Positions 13,614 to 22,351 of a stretch of DNA of 44,867 bases are shown piece after piece (position 1 is the stretch's first letter; each line of letters opens with the position of its first letter). The notes under the pieces are model-generated. The model saw nothing but the letters and a program-made list of their open reading frames with translations. It was not told where the DNA came from and did no database searches. This stretch comes from a virus, in IMG/VR virus record IMGVR_UViG_3300005608_000008, positions 1-44,867 of that record; one strand, written 5' to 3'. A program made the translations under genes and the position numbers.

Positions 13614-14201
13614 TTATGTTTCATTATTTTTATCTCCTATTATTACTTGACGCATACCTGAGAAAGGAGTAAACCATCCTGTCAGTATATATTTATCATT
13701 TTTTAAGGGAGGATTTCCCCTGTGTATATGTGTCCAAGATCCCGGCCAAAGTAAAGCTGTATTTCTTTTTGGTTTCACTCTTTCTCTTTGATATAAAAAC
13801 TCTGTTTCTCCACCTTCTTCTACATCATTTAAATATATCATCCACACAACAGCCCTAGAAGTTTCGTAATACGATAAATTCTCACAATGCCATTCATGAT
13901 ATCCTTGTGAAGGAGAAGTTTTTTGTAATAAAGTACATGAACTTGTCCATTTCGGAAGTGAACTTAAATAAGGATATTTCTTTATATAACTAATTAAAGT
14001 TTTATGAATTAATTGTTCATTAATCCATCTTGCTAAATCAGGAAAAAAAGGTTCAAGAACTACTTGTAAATCTTGTCTGTAATGTTCAGTATTAAAATTA
14101 TTATCAGTATAGTTTTTACTGCTATCAGCAATTTTTATAAGTTTATCAATATGTTCATCCTCTAAGACATTCTCAAACCGACAAAGAAAATTTTCCAACA
14201 T
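13614..14201 (-). CDS. 2-oxoglutarate/Fe(II) oxygenase, prolyl 4-hydroxylase-like
   Basis: 195 residues of the 2OG-Fe(II) oxygenase superfamily, which hydroxylates proteins or small molecules using 2-oxoglutarate and O2. The iron site reads WHCEN with His105 and Glu107 (an H-x-E variant of the usual H-x-D), followed by YLNDVEEGGETEFL, then WTHIHRGNPP with the distal His (~160) and KYILTGWF supplying the cosubstrate-binding basic residue. I recall the same W-H-x-E-N form in marine cyanophage oxygenases. It sits between small exported genes and the fibre region, so a structural protein might be its target (inference). Confidence 0.8.
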   Translation of the reverse strand: MLENFLCRFENVLEDEHIDKLIKIADSSKNYTDNNFNTEHYRQDLQVVLEPFFPDLARWINEQLIHKTLISYIKKYPYLSSLPKWTSSCTLLQKTSPSQGYHEWHCENLSYYETSRAVVWMIYLNDVEEGGETEFLYQRERVKPKRNTALLWPGSWTHIHRGNPPLKNDKYILTGWFTPFSGMRQVIIGDKNNET

Positions 14202-14210
14202 AATTTAACT

Positions 14211-14585
14211 TTATTCTGGTTTTGTAGGCCAAGTAACTGATGATAAATCTAACTCAAAATTTTCATCTAGTTTTGGTGTAGAATTAGCTGGTAAATCTCT
14301 TAATGCTTGTCTATAAGTTTTCCATTCATTAGATATTGCAACTCCAGTTTCTTGTGATACGACAACCATCCAATCACTTTCAGAAATCAATTGATTTCTT
14401 TCATCACGCAATAATTTCATTGGTTCTGCATTATCTAGTTCAGCAATTTTGTCGTTAACTTGTTTTTCTGTTGGCGGTGTTTGAGAACTATCTAACCATA
14501 CAATGTCAGAATACTCTGTGCCATCTATATTATATTGATAATCTGTCTCAAGTTGTTCTAATGCGTCAGCTATAGTGTATTTCAT
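14211..14585 (-). CDS. Tail fibre assembly-like protein
   Basis: 124 residues ending with the pattern LLRDERNQLISESDWMVV, then WKTYRQALRDLPAN and VTWPTKPE. This run (Arg-Asn-x-Leu ... Asp-Trp, Tyr-Arg-Gln-Ala-Leu-Arg-Asp-Leu) is shared by phage fibre assembly and tail-associated small proteins (DUF4376-like). It lies directly downstream of fibre genes in the same direction, with only a few bases to its neighbours. Whether it is a chaperone or a virion component cannot be read from the sequence. Confidence 0.6.
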   Translation of the reverse strand: MKYTIADALEQLETDYQYNIDGTEYSDIVWLDSSQTPPTEKQVNDKIAELDNAEPMKLLRDERNQLISESDWMVVVSQETGVAISNEWKTYRQALRDLPANSTPKLDENFELDLSSVTWPTKPE

Positions 14586-14587
14586 AA

Positions 14588-15061
14588 TTAAGTAATAATT
14601 TCAATAGCCATAAGAGATGCGCCTTGTTCAACGGTTACACTTGTATTGTTACCGCCCCCAGATCTCTTTAATTTTAAACGATATGTAACATTATTACCAC
14701 TATGATTTGTAGTATCTATATACGCTTGACCTAATGGAGTAGTAAAAGTAGGGTTACCTTTGTTATGGAATTGTTCTTTTCCAACAGCACTATTTCCTCT
14801 AAAAATATTTGTGTAAGCGGAAGCTTGTTGCCCAGAACTGTTACCAGAACGTCTACCTAATGCAGCACCTACAGCAATCACTAGTATGTCTGAATTTGTT
14901 GTTACAGGGTTAATAGTAACCTCTATTGCGGTCTGAAATGATGTTGAAGTTGTTGTAAAATCACTATTTCTACGAGTTTTTTCTGCTTTTACTAAAGCAT
15001 CTTGATCACTAAAAGTAGGTAATGTTGCAATTGATGTACCATCACCAAAATGTATAGTCAT
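14588..15061 (-). CDS. Small fibre/tip structural protein
   Basis: 157 residues, beta-rich and Asn/Thr/Ser/Gly-rich, with a Gly-Asn loop (KRSGGGNNTSVTVEQGASL) near the end. The C-terminus LMAIEIIT is strand-like. Composition and location (between a giant fibre gene and the fibre assembly-like gene) suggest a receptor-binding or fibre-tip protein. The start is ATG 15061; a purine-rich stretch precedes it. No named family recognised. Confidence 0.55.
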   Translation of the reverse strand: MTIHFGDGTSIATLPTFSDQDALVKAEKTRRNSDFTTTSTSFQTAIEVTINPVTTNSDILVIAVGAALGRRSGNSSGQQASAYTNIFRGNSAVGKEQFHNKGNPTFTTPLGQAYIDTTNHSGNNVTYRLKLKRSGGGNNTSVTVEQGASLMAIEIIT

Positions 15062-15089
15062 AATGATTTTTCTTTTCTTTAATTATATC

Positions 15090-18000
15090 TTAAACAGGAA
15101 TCATGGCTATTTTAAATTTTTTACCAGATCTGTTATTAATCATAAATATATCATTTTCTCCTTCTTGTAAAGTCCAATCCCCCCAAGTGCCATCAACTTT
15201 GTTTGGATTTTCTTCTCCATTATGAAAGTGCATATCTTGAACATATAAATTCTTCCATCTCAATGATGTAGAACCTAAGTTATAAGCGTTATTTGTCCAA
15301 GGATATAAATGTTTAACTTTACAAGAGTTTGTTGTATCGGTTCTAAATACTTCTGTATTATCGCTAAATAATCTTACATCAGCATCATCTTCACAAATAA
15401 TTGAATTTTCACCATCTCTTGCCTGTATATAAATATTTGCGTTGTCGTTAGATCCAGCATTTCTTATGTAAAGATGACTAGTATGATTATCAATGTAAGA
15501 TTGACTCCCATTATGATACAATCTCATATCTGCACCAGCCCCTAGACGGACTTCATAACTGTCTTGCCACTCTGTATGCCCAGTAACATTATCATTAGCA
15601 TCTGACCTGATGAAACTAGAAGCTTGTAAACCGTCAACTGTATCAGCGTCTGTAGCACTAGCAACCGTACCTGATACTCTTGCTCCAATAACATTTGCAG
15701 AACCATCAATAACAGTAATAGCGTCTACTTGAAAACCACCATCAGCCCTGAATAATCTAGGGGTGTAAATATTCTTAGCTGTTTCTTGGTTGATTCTTAG
15801 CCATGTACCATCTTCGCAACCTATCTCTCCCATTCTTGTAGTTCCGTTATAGAACTGAAGATGATCTGAAACATTATTATCAGCTTTTTTAATATGTAAT
15901 TCAGTTTGTGCAGAACCATCTCCAATTGTGAGAGTTCCTGTCATTGTGTCATTAGCATCTGACCTTACAAATTGGCTTGCTTGTAAACCGTCTACTTTAT
16001 CAGCATCAAGATTAGAACCAGAACCATCATTTTGATCGTTCCAAATTTTAGCCCACGCACGATTTGAACCACTACCACCAAATGTTGAGCTATTACCACC
16101 TCTTATAAAATAATTATCACTATTGTAGTTAGCATATATTTGAAATCCTGTATCACTACCATTATTGCAATTTAATAATGTTCCATAACTATTTATTCCA
16201 CTTGTGCCATTTGTAATACCTGTATTAAGTCTATAGACTCCAGCTGATTGAGCAGTATTTAAATTTGCATTAGAAGTTGCATTTGACTTCATAAAATTAC
16301 TACTAATTCTGGCATCAGGTATTGTTCCAGAGGTTAAAAGTGCTGCTGAATGATTAGGTAGTCTTGCTGCATTAAGTGTTCCAGCGTTTATATTTCCAGC
16401 ATTTCTGTAGTAAGAACCTTCTTGACCATCTAGTTTGTCTGAATCTAGACCACTTGCAGAACCATCATTTCCAGCGTGCCAAACCTTGCTATTATTAACC
16501 CTTAGTTCTGCTGCTCCATCAAAATTGCATATATTGTCATTGTCATCATCAATTAAGATTAAAGTTAAACCACTTTTAAAAATAATCCCCTCACCCGGAT
16601 CGTTAAAAGCTAATGAATTTACACCAGTAATATCATAATTATTACCTGTAATTCCTCCATTAGCTAAATCCCCTACATTTATTCCATTACTAAATGTAGC
16701 AGCAGGGAAGTTCCATGTACTTGTATTAACATTTATACTTCCTAAATCTTTATTTCTTGCACCATCAACACTTGTGTTCCAAAATCCATCAAATTCAATA
16801 GACTGACTAGAATCCCATCTTATTTTCATTCCGTATAAACTTTGCTCACCAATCCCTAAAAATGGTTGAGAATTTGTTGTACCACCCATCAGTTTTACAC
16901 TTCTTGAGTCTCCAGAATCAACTATATGACCAGCTAAACTAAGTGTTCCTGTATAAGTATCATTAGCATCAGACCTTAATAAACTAGCTCCCTGTATTCC
17001 ATCTACTTTGTCAGCGTCCAAACCACTTCCACTTCCGTCATTACCTTGATGAAATACGGTATTTCCGTCAATTGTTATCGCTGTACCTGTTATAAGTGTC
17101 TGATCTGATGCTGTACCACCTTGCCAGTTTGCGTTAGCAGAATCAGGTGTATTAACACTTAGACCAGCTTCAGCATTTACATAAACATATTCTCCTGTTT
17201 GACCTGAGACTTTTCCGTTAGACTCACCAGCATTTAAAATTAACTGTTGTCCATTACCTGTTCTTACTTCACTAGTTTGTACACGTGTAGCTGGTGTAAT
17301 AATGTCAGGAATCCTTGCATCTGCTATTGTTCCTGTCAATTGACCAGCAGGGATATTTGTTAGTGAAGCACCAGAACCGCTAAAAGTTGTGGCTTTGGCA
17401 GTTCCAAATACTTCAAATTTTTCTGTATTGTCGGTATAACCACCAAAACGTGCAATTGCGGTATATGAATTAGCTGTACCATCAGAGGAATCTATATATA
17501 AAGGAATACCTCCACCTTTATCATCTTTTCTTATTCTTGTTCGATATCGACCATCTTCATAACCAGCATCAAACATTAAACCTTTAGTAGTATTAGTATT
17601 ATCAATATCTCCAGTAACTATGCGAACATGACCTGTAAATTCAATATCTCCAGTAGCAGTATCATTTGCATCAGACCTTAAGAAACTAGCACCTTCAATT
17701 CCATCAACAGTATCTGAGTCCAGCCCAGAGCCAGCACCATCAGAAGATGATGTCCAAATTTTTGACCATGCCCTAGTTCCACTATTATGTGTACTTCTTA
17801 TATAAAATTTTTGATTGAAGAAACCACCAGCTATTTGCATTGAATAGTAATTAGCTGTATTACTATGTGTCTTTGCAATTAAGTGATACCAACCATTAGT
17901 AGTCTCAGGCCAACCTTCACCAGTTGTAGCTGTAGAAGTTTCATAAAAACCAGAATCAAATCTTGTGGTTATATCGTTTTGAGTTTGTATTTCTCTAACA

Positions 18001-20114
18001 TAATTGCCTTCTATAGCATCAAGTTTTGTACCGTCAGCAGCTACGTCACGACCATCTACTGTTCCTGTTACTGTTATGTTTCCTGTTACGTCAAGTCCAC
18101 CACTTGTTATATCAAGTCCAGCAGTAATATCAATGTGACCATCTGTATTTATTTTTAATCTAACTGCATTGCTATTGGTAATATCTTCAATATGAAATGC
18201 ACCGCCTTCTACATATTGTCTATAATCTGGATTTCCGTCTGATTCTTGAAAACTTAATATTGGTGTTGTGCTGTTGATTGTAAGAGCATTAACACTTGTA
18301 TTCCCATTAGAATCAAGAGTCATTGCTGTAGTATTCATATTTACTTGAAATACTAAAGCTTTGCCTGTTAAGGCTCTAACAATAGGATTGCCGTCTGTGG
18401 CTGTGAAACTTAAATGACCAAGTGCAGACGTATCACCCCAAGCAACAGAAGCATTACCATCTCCTAGTAATGTTGTAGCTCCTGTTACGTCAATACCACT
18501 TGCAAAATCTACGTTGGTTAAAAAGTCAACGTGACCATCAGTATTTATTTGAAGTCTAGTTGCATTATTAGTTGTATCTTGAAATCTTAGAACACCATTT
18601 ATATTCCCAAGCTGATAATCAGGATTATTATTATCATCAGAAAATGTAATAACAGGATTATTCTTATTAATAGTTAGATCGCCAGTTAACGTGCCACCTG
18701 CCAACGGGAGTTTGGTTGCTATTGAGTTGGTGACAGTTGTTGAGAAATTAGCGTCCGCACCTAAAGCATCACTAAGTTCTTTTAATGTATCTAATGTTGA
18801 TGGTGCTGAATTAACTAGATTTGATACTGCTGTCCTTACATAAGCTGTTGTACTAACTTTAGTTGAGTTATCAGATTGAGCTTGGGTTGTAGCTGTAACC
18901 CCATTGGTCAATACACCAGAACTAGAAGTTAAGCCACCAAATAAAGTATTTCTTGCTGCAATATCAACTCCGTCAACTGTTCCTGTAACGCTTATATTTC
19001 CTGTTACTACTACACCATTAGTATTAACTTTAAATCGTTCTGTTGGAGTGATTACATCATTACTTCCACCAGTTACTTGATCATCAGCAAAAATTTGTGT
19101 AGCACCATTATTAAACCTAATCATACTGCTACCGCCCCAATTGCCTTGAGTATATTGATAGGCTGATCCAGTTGAACCTGATGTAAGGTTCATGTTTATA
19201 CTAAAAAATCTACCACCACCTTGCCTGTATTCATAAATTGAGAAATGTCTATCATTTGTAGCACCATTATCATCAATCCTTAAAGCTTCTTGTAGTCCAA
19301 AACTTGTATTCGGAGAATCGGGAGTAGTATCTATAATTAACGTGCCATCTGTTATGTCAATATTGCCTGTCACATCAATACCAGCACCAACATCTAAATT
19401 GCCAGCTATATCAACGTGTCCATCTGTATTTATAAGTATTCTATCTGTAGTATTGGTTGTGTCTCTAAATCTTAAAGCACCATTTATATTACATATTTGA
19501 TAATCTGGGTTGTTATTATTATCAACTAAATTTATTGCTGGATTAGCATTTGTAATAGTTAAATGACCAGTTGAAGTTATAGCTCCTGTTACGTCAATAC
19601 CAGCCCCAACGTCTAAATTGCCAAGTACATCAACATGACCATCTGTGTTTATTTTTAATCTTTCAGCGTTATTAGTGGTGTCTTTAAATGTTAAAGCACC
19701 ACCATTTCCTGATATTTGAAAATCAGGGTTATCATTTGTCTCGGTAAAAGTCAGAACAGGAGCAACACCTTCTATAGTTATTTGATTGCCAGTAGTTTTT
19801 ATTGTTCCGCTTGTAACTATATTTTGACTACCAAAATCAGGAGAGATTTTTGAACCAGCTATAGCTGCATCTGAAGCTACTTTTGCATTATTAATAACCC
19901 CACTATCAATCGTAAAAGTTGTACCGCCATTACTTATTGTTAGATCTCCTTTATCTCCATCAGATAATCCAGTGCCTATTTCAGCTATATTACCGTCATC
20001 TTTTTTAGTAAATAGTTTACCGTTATCAGTCCTTAAAGCTACTTCTCCTACAACTAAGTCACTGGTACTTGGATTGCTGCCAGTTCCTCTCTTAAGTTTA
20101 ATTCTGTTAGACAT
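15090..20114 (-). CDS. Giant repetitive tail fibre (1674 residues)
   Basis: A long Asn/Thr/Ser/Gly-rich beta-fibre. The start IKLKRGTGSNPSTSDLVVGE is a typical marine phage fibre N-terminus. At least four units with NPDYQ...LKINTDGHVDV spacing fill residues ~110-670, and five units of VDG...RSDANDTxTG fill roughly 800-1510, with a Gly-rich shaft between. The last ~70 residues (YNLGSTSLRWKNLYV, DGTWGDWTLQEGENDIF) are nearly the same as the end of the 561-residue fibre upstream, so this is a shared C-terminal module. A very strong ribosome site (AAGGAGGTG) precedes the ATG, implying high output. It likely binds host receptors at the tail tip. Confidence 0.8.
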   Translation of the reverse strand: MSNRIKLKRGTGSNPSTSDLVVGEVALRTDNGKLFTKKDDGNIAEIGTGLSDGDKGDLTISNGGTTFTIDSGVINNAKVASDAAIAGSKISPDFGSQNIVTSGTIKTTGNQITIEGVAPVLTFTETNDNPDFQISGNGGALTFKDTTNNAERLKINTDGHVDVLGNLDVGAGIDVTGAITSTGHLTITNANPAINLVDNNNNPDYQICNINGALRFRDTTNTTDRILINTDGHVDIAGNLDVGAGIDVTGNIDITDGTLIIDTTPDSPNTSFGLQEALRIDDNGATNDRHFSIYEYRQGGGRFFSINMNLTSGSTGSAYQYTQGNWGGSSMIRFNNGATQIFADDQVTGGSNDVITPTERFKVNTNGVVVTGNISVTGTVDGVDIAARNTLFGGLTSSSGVLTNGVTATTQAQSDNSTKVSTTAYVRTAVSNLVNSAPSTLDTLKELSDALGADANFSTTVTNSIATKLPLAGGTLTGDLTINKNNPVITFSDDNNNPDYQLGNINGVLRFQDTTNNATRLQINTDGHVDFLTNVDFASGIDVTGATTLLGDGNASVAWGDTSALGHLSFTATDGNPIVRALTGKALVFQVNMNTTAMTLDSNGNTSVNALTINSTTPILSFQESDGNPDYRQYVEGGAFHIEDITNSNAVRLKINTDGHIDITAGLDITSGGLDVTGNITVTGTVDGRDVAADGTKLDAIEGNYVREIQTQNDITTRFDSGFYETSTATTGEGWPETTNGWYHLIAKTHSNTANYYSMQIAGGFFNQKFYIRSTHNSGTRAWSKIWTSSSDGAGSGLDSDTVDGIEGASFLRSDANDTATGDIEFTGHVRIVTGDIDNTNTTKGLMFDAGYEDGRYRTRIRKDDKGGGIPLYIDSSDGTANSYTAIARFGGYTDNTEKFEVFGTAKATTFSGSGASLTNIPAGQLTGTIADARIPDIITPATRVQTSEVRTGNGQQLILNAGESNGKVSGQTGEYVYVNAEAGLSVNTPDSANANWQGGTASDQTLITGTAITIDGNTVFHQGNDGSGSGLDADKVDGIQGASLLRSDANDTYTGTLSLAGHIVDSGDSRSVKLMGGTTNSQPFLGIGEQSLYGMKIRWDSSQSIEFDGFWNTSVDGARNKDLGSINVNTSTWNFPAATFSNGINVGDLANGGITGNNYDITGVNSLAFNDPGEGIIFKSGLTLILIDDDNDNICNFDGAAELRVNNSKVWHAGNDGSASGLDSDKLDGQEGSYYRNAGNINAGTLNAARLPNHSAALLTSGTIPDARISSNFMKSNATSNANLNTAQSAGVYRLNTGITNGTSGINSYGTLLNCNNGSDTGFQIYANYNSDNYFIRGGNSSTFGGSGSNRAWAKIWNDQNDGSGSNLDADKVDGLQASQFVRSDANDTMTGTLTIGDGSAQTELHIKKADNNVSDHLQFYNGTTRMGEIGCEDGTWLRINQETAKNIYTPRLFRADGGFQVDAITVIDGSANVIGARVSGTVASATDADTVDGLQASSFIRSDANDNVTGHTEWQDSYEVRLGAGADMRLYHNGSQSYIDNHTSHLYIRNAGSNDNANIYIQARDGENSIICEDDADVRLFSDNTEVFRTDTTNSCKVKHLYPWTNNAYNLGSTSLRWKNLYVQDMHFHNGEENPNKVDGTWGDWTLQEGENDIFMINNRSGKKFKIAMIPV
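15590..17730 (-). repeat. Five dispersed VDG...RSDANDT protein repeats in the giant fibre
   Basis: Near 15600-15650, 15960-16010, 16400-16445, 16970-17025 and 17660-17725 the DNA repeats a unit encoding Asp-x-Val-Asp-Gly, five to seven variable residues, then Arg-Ser-Asp-Ala-Asn-Asp-Thr. The unit at 16400 is diverged, lacking the RSDANDT half. Confidence 0.7.
18100..19780 (-). repeat. Four NPDYQ...INTDGH protein repeats in the giant fibre
   Basis: Units of about 55-60 residues near 18120-18260, 18510-18670, 19390-19560 and 19620-19770 share NPDY, DTTN, INTDGHxD and GIDVTG. The two leftmost (DNA coordinate) units are more diverged, as expected for old duplications. Confidence 0.7.
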
Positions 20115-20119
20115 TGGTT

Positions 20120-20128
20120 CACCTCCTT
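20120..20128 (-). promoter_or_regulatory. Consensus ribosome binding site of the giant fibre gene
   Basis: On the minus strand AAGGAGGTG lies five bases before the ATG at 20114. Most genes of this window have weak or no such site, so this is the strongest translation signal seen and fixes the start. Confidence 0.85.
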
Positions 20129-20144
20129 AAATACTGGTCAGCTA

Positions 20145-21446
20145 TCAATAAACCCCTCCATCTATATCAAAACCAGAAACTGTGCCATTTTCTAAAAATG
20201 TTATTAAATCAGACAAAGCAACTTGAACCATAGTTCCATTATCATTAATAACCATACGATCTGCTAAAGCTAAAGTTGTAGCAGTTGCTGATGTGCCACC
20301 GTCAATAATATTTAACTCTGATGTAGTGACTGTTGCACCGTCAAGAATTCCAACTTCCACACTTGTTAAATCGGCAAGAGCAGATGCTGTAGCTGATGCC
20401 ATTGTTGCAAGTTCTGTAAGCTCAGAATCTAATGGCTGTTTATTATCTAACTGTGTTTGCAAGTTAGAAGTAACACCATCTATATAATTTAACTCGGTAG
20501 TTGTAGCTGTAAGACCATCTAATTTGTTTATTTCTGCTGTAGAAGCAGTAACCCCATCAAGAATATTAATTTCTGCCGTTGTCGAAGTTACACCATCAAG
20601 AATATTTAATTCTGCTGTAGTTACAGTAGCGTCATCTAAAATTTGTACCTCATCTTGTGATAAATCTGCTAAAGCACTAGCAGTATTAGCAGCCATTGTT
20701 GCAAGTTCATCTAATTGAGGGTCATAAGCCTGTACGTCAGAACCTATAGCAACTCCAAGATTTGTTCTGGCAGAGCTTGCGTTTGACGCTCCTGTACCCC
20801 CATGTGCCACTCCTATATCTGTACCACTCCAAACACCTGATGTGATAGTGCCAACTGAAGTTAAACTTGACGCTAAAACTGTTGAGCCAAGTCCTGTCTT
20901 TGATAAAACAACAGCACCATCAATACGAAAATTTTTAGATGCAACAAGTTCTATATGCTCTGAAGATGTCCAAGAATCAGTAGCGTTTAACCAATTAAAT
21001 GTGTGATCCTGAGTTCCTTTTAAAGTAAGCCCACCACCGTTTGCAGTTGTATCAGTAGGCGAACTTACTTTACCTAATTCAATATTTTTGTCTGCGACAT
21101 CAATTGTACTACTGGAAATAGTAGTGGTAGTACCTTGAACTGTTAAGTTTCCAACAATTGTCAGGTTTTGATCTATAGAAAAACTTGGAATTGTAGCACT
21201 ACTTAAATCAACAGTTCCTGTAAAAGTTTTGTTACCTGATACTGTTTGATTTCCAGTTTTATCAACAAAAGCTCCAGAACCAGCTATAGCTTTAATAGAT
21301 GAAGCTGAACCTCCAGCACCGCCTGACCCGATACCAAGATAAAGAGTGTCATCAACTGCGTTATATGCTGGTTCTGTTTCCATCAAAGAAGATGGTGCGC
21401 CAGCAGCACCTGATGCTCTTCTTTTAAATCTTAGAATGTTTGCCAT
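20145..21446 (-). CDS. Tail fibre with tandem LDGVT repeats
   Basis: 433 residues. The N-terminus MANILRFKRRASGAAGAPSS resembles marine cyanophage fibres that attach by a short basic segment. A repeated shaft follows (TVQGTTTTISSSTIDVADKN), then a block of four 13-residue repeats of the form TTAELNILDGVTS near residues 274-325 and one more copy near 383. Such Asn-Leu-Asp-Gly repeats form beta-helical or triple-stranded shafts. It lies between the giant fibre and a small collagen-like protein. A structural role in the tail is near certain; the receptor is unknown. Confidence 0.75.
   Translation of the reverse strand: MANILRFKRRASGAAGAPSSLMETEPAYNAVDDTLYLGIGSGGAGGSASSIKAIAGSGAFVDKTGNQTVSGNKTFTGTVDLSSATIPSFSIDQNLTIVGNLTVQGTTTTISSSTIDVADKNIELGKVSSPTDTTANGGGLTLKGTQDHTFNWLNATDSWTSSEHIELVASKNFRIDGAVVLSKTGLGSTVLASSLTSVGTITSGVWSGTDIGVAHGGTGASNASSARTNLGVAIGSDVQAYDPQLDELATMAANTASALADLSQDEVQILDDATVTTAELNILDGVTSTTAEINILDGVTASTAEINKLDGLTATTTELNYIDGVTSNLQTQLDNKQPLDSELTELATMASATASALADLTSVEVGILDGATVTTSELNIIDGGTSATATTLALADRMVINDNGTMVQVALSDLITFLENGTVSGFDIDGGVY
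20470..20626 (-). repeat. Four tandem 39-bp (13-residue) fibre repeats
   Basis: Four consecutive units encode TTAELNILDGVTS, TTAEINILDGVTA, STAEINKLDGLTA and TTTELNYIDGVTS. A fifth copy (TTSELNIIDGGTS) is separated by about 60 residues. Repeat number is liable to change by recombination. Confidence 0.75.
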
Positions 21447-21485
21447 GAGCTTAGTTTAGGTAAAGGCTAGTGGTAGCAATGGATT

Positions 21486-21740
21486 TCAAAAATTTCCTCC
21501 ATCCGTTAATTCAGTTGGAGTTACATCTGCGTCTGCCCTGTAAGATTGAGCCGAAGCATCAAACCTAATGATACTCCCATCTACCCTATTATTATCAATT
21601 AAATCTAATCCAGCAGCACCTTGACTACCTTGTGTTATTACAGAAACAACTTTTGCTTTTGATGAGCTTCCATTAATGTTAACTTGAGTTTCATTTACAT
21701 GAATTTTATTTTTTACAGTAGTGACTTCAATTTTGCTCAT
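21486..21740 (-). CDS. Small fibre-associated protein
   Basis: 84 residues with a strand-rich N-terminus (VTTVKNKIHVNETQVNING), a short Gly-rich turn (TQGSQGAAG) like the collagen-type starts of phage fibres, and a C-terminal segment ending TELTDGGNF. It overlaps the preceding gene by four bases (ATGA). It lies among fibre and baseplate genes and is probably a small virion connector or fibre adaptor. Confidence 0.5.
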   Translation of the reverse strand: MSKIEVTTVKNKIHVNETQVNINGSSSKAKVVSVITQGSQGAAGLDLIDNNRVDGSIIRFDASAQSYRADADVTPTELTDGGNF

Positions 21741-22087
21741 CTTGTATAGCCTTGACTTACAGTTATTCTACCCTCTATATAATGTTCTTTCAAACCATTA
21801 CTATTTGTTAATAAAACATCATAATACAATTCATCTGGAAAGTTTTCAGTTTGTGAATCTGTTAAAACAAGTGTTATTTTTCCATTTTGTTTATCATCAT
21901 AAACAACTCCAAATGTTGCATATTTACAATCTCTATCCTTATCCCAAGCTTCTGAAGCAACAGTAAAACCAGTAAGATCCATAGCTACTTCAGATCCATC
22001 AGCTTGTGTAGATTTAAAAATATACTGCTCACTCCAATCCATACCTCTTTGAAGTGTAAAATTTCTTAAGGCTGGACTGATTGCCAT
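21737..22087 (-). CDS. Small Ig-like tail/baseplate protein (BppU-N-like)
   Basis: 116 residues: FTLQRGMDWSEQYIF, then DLTGFTVASEAWDKD, then GKITLVLTDSQTENFPDELYYDVLLT and a final strand. This resembles the N-terminal domain of baseplate upper proteins that join fibres to the tail. It sits between the coiled-coil protein and the small fibre-associated protein, with an ATGA overlap to the latter. The family link is from memory and moderate. Confidence 0.5.
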   Translation of the reverse strand: MAISPALRNFTLQRGMDWSEQYIFKSTQADGSEVAMDLTGFTVASEAWDKDRDCKYATFGVVYDDKQNGKITLVLTDSQTENFPDELYYDVLLTNSNGLKEHYIEGRITVSQGYTR

Positions 22088-22089
22088 AA

Positions 22090-22308
22090 TTATCCTTCAG
22101 TATCAGGTGCTGCGTTTGGAACGTCTTCTATAGGAGGTTCAATCTTATTATAAGCATTAATCTCACCATTCAAAGCATCAACTTGTTTTTCTATTTGTCT
22201 TTGTTTTGTTAAAATTTGATTTTTTTGAGTTTCAAGTTCTTGAAATTGTTTTACAAGTTCTTGACCTTCTGATTGAGCAGTAGCTCTTAGTTCTTGAATA
22301 GTTGACAT
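22090..22308 (-). CDS. Coiled-coil small tail protein
   Basis: 72 residues that are almost one continuous coiled coil (STIQELRATAQSEGQELVKQ, then QFQELETQKNQILTKQ and QIEKQVDALNGEI), ending in a Pro/Asp-rich tail. Heptads are regular. It is flanked by the 561-residue fibre gene upstream, with a 43-base AT-rich gap, and the Ig-like protein two bases downstream. It may trimerise fibre bases; no family recognised. Confidence 0.55.
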   Translation of the reverse strand: MSTIQELRATAQSEGQELVKQFQELETQKNQILTKQRQIEKQVDALNGEINAYNKIEPPIEDVPNAAPDTEG

Positions 22309-22351
22309 AAATAAAAATAAATATATGTAATCTTATTATATATTGTATTAA

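Noticed and set aside
16435-18158. Plus-strand open frames inside the giant fibre gene
   Set aside because: They are complements of repetitive fibre codons, with Ser/Thr/Ile-rich nonsense products and no ribosome sites.
22309-22351. Possible promoter (TATAAT on the minus strand) upstream of the coiled-coil gene
   Set aside because: No -35 hexamer at a proper distance; such hexamers are common in DNA this AT-rich.
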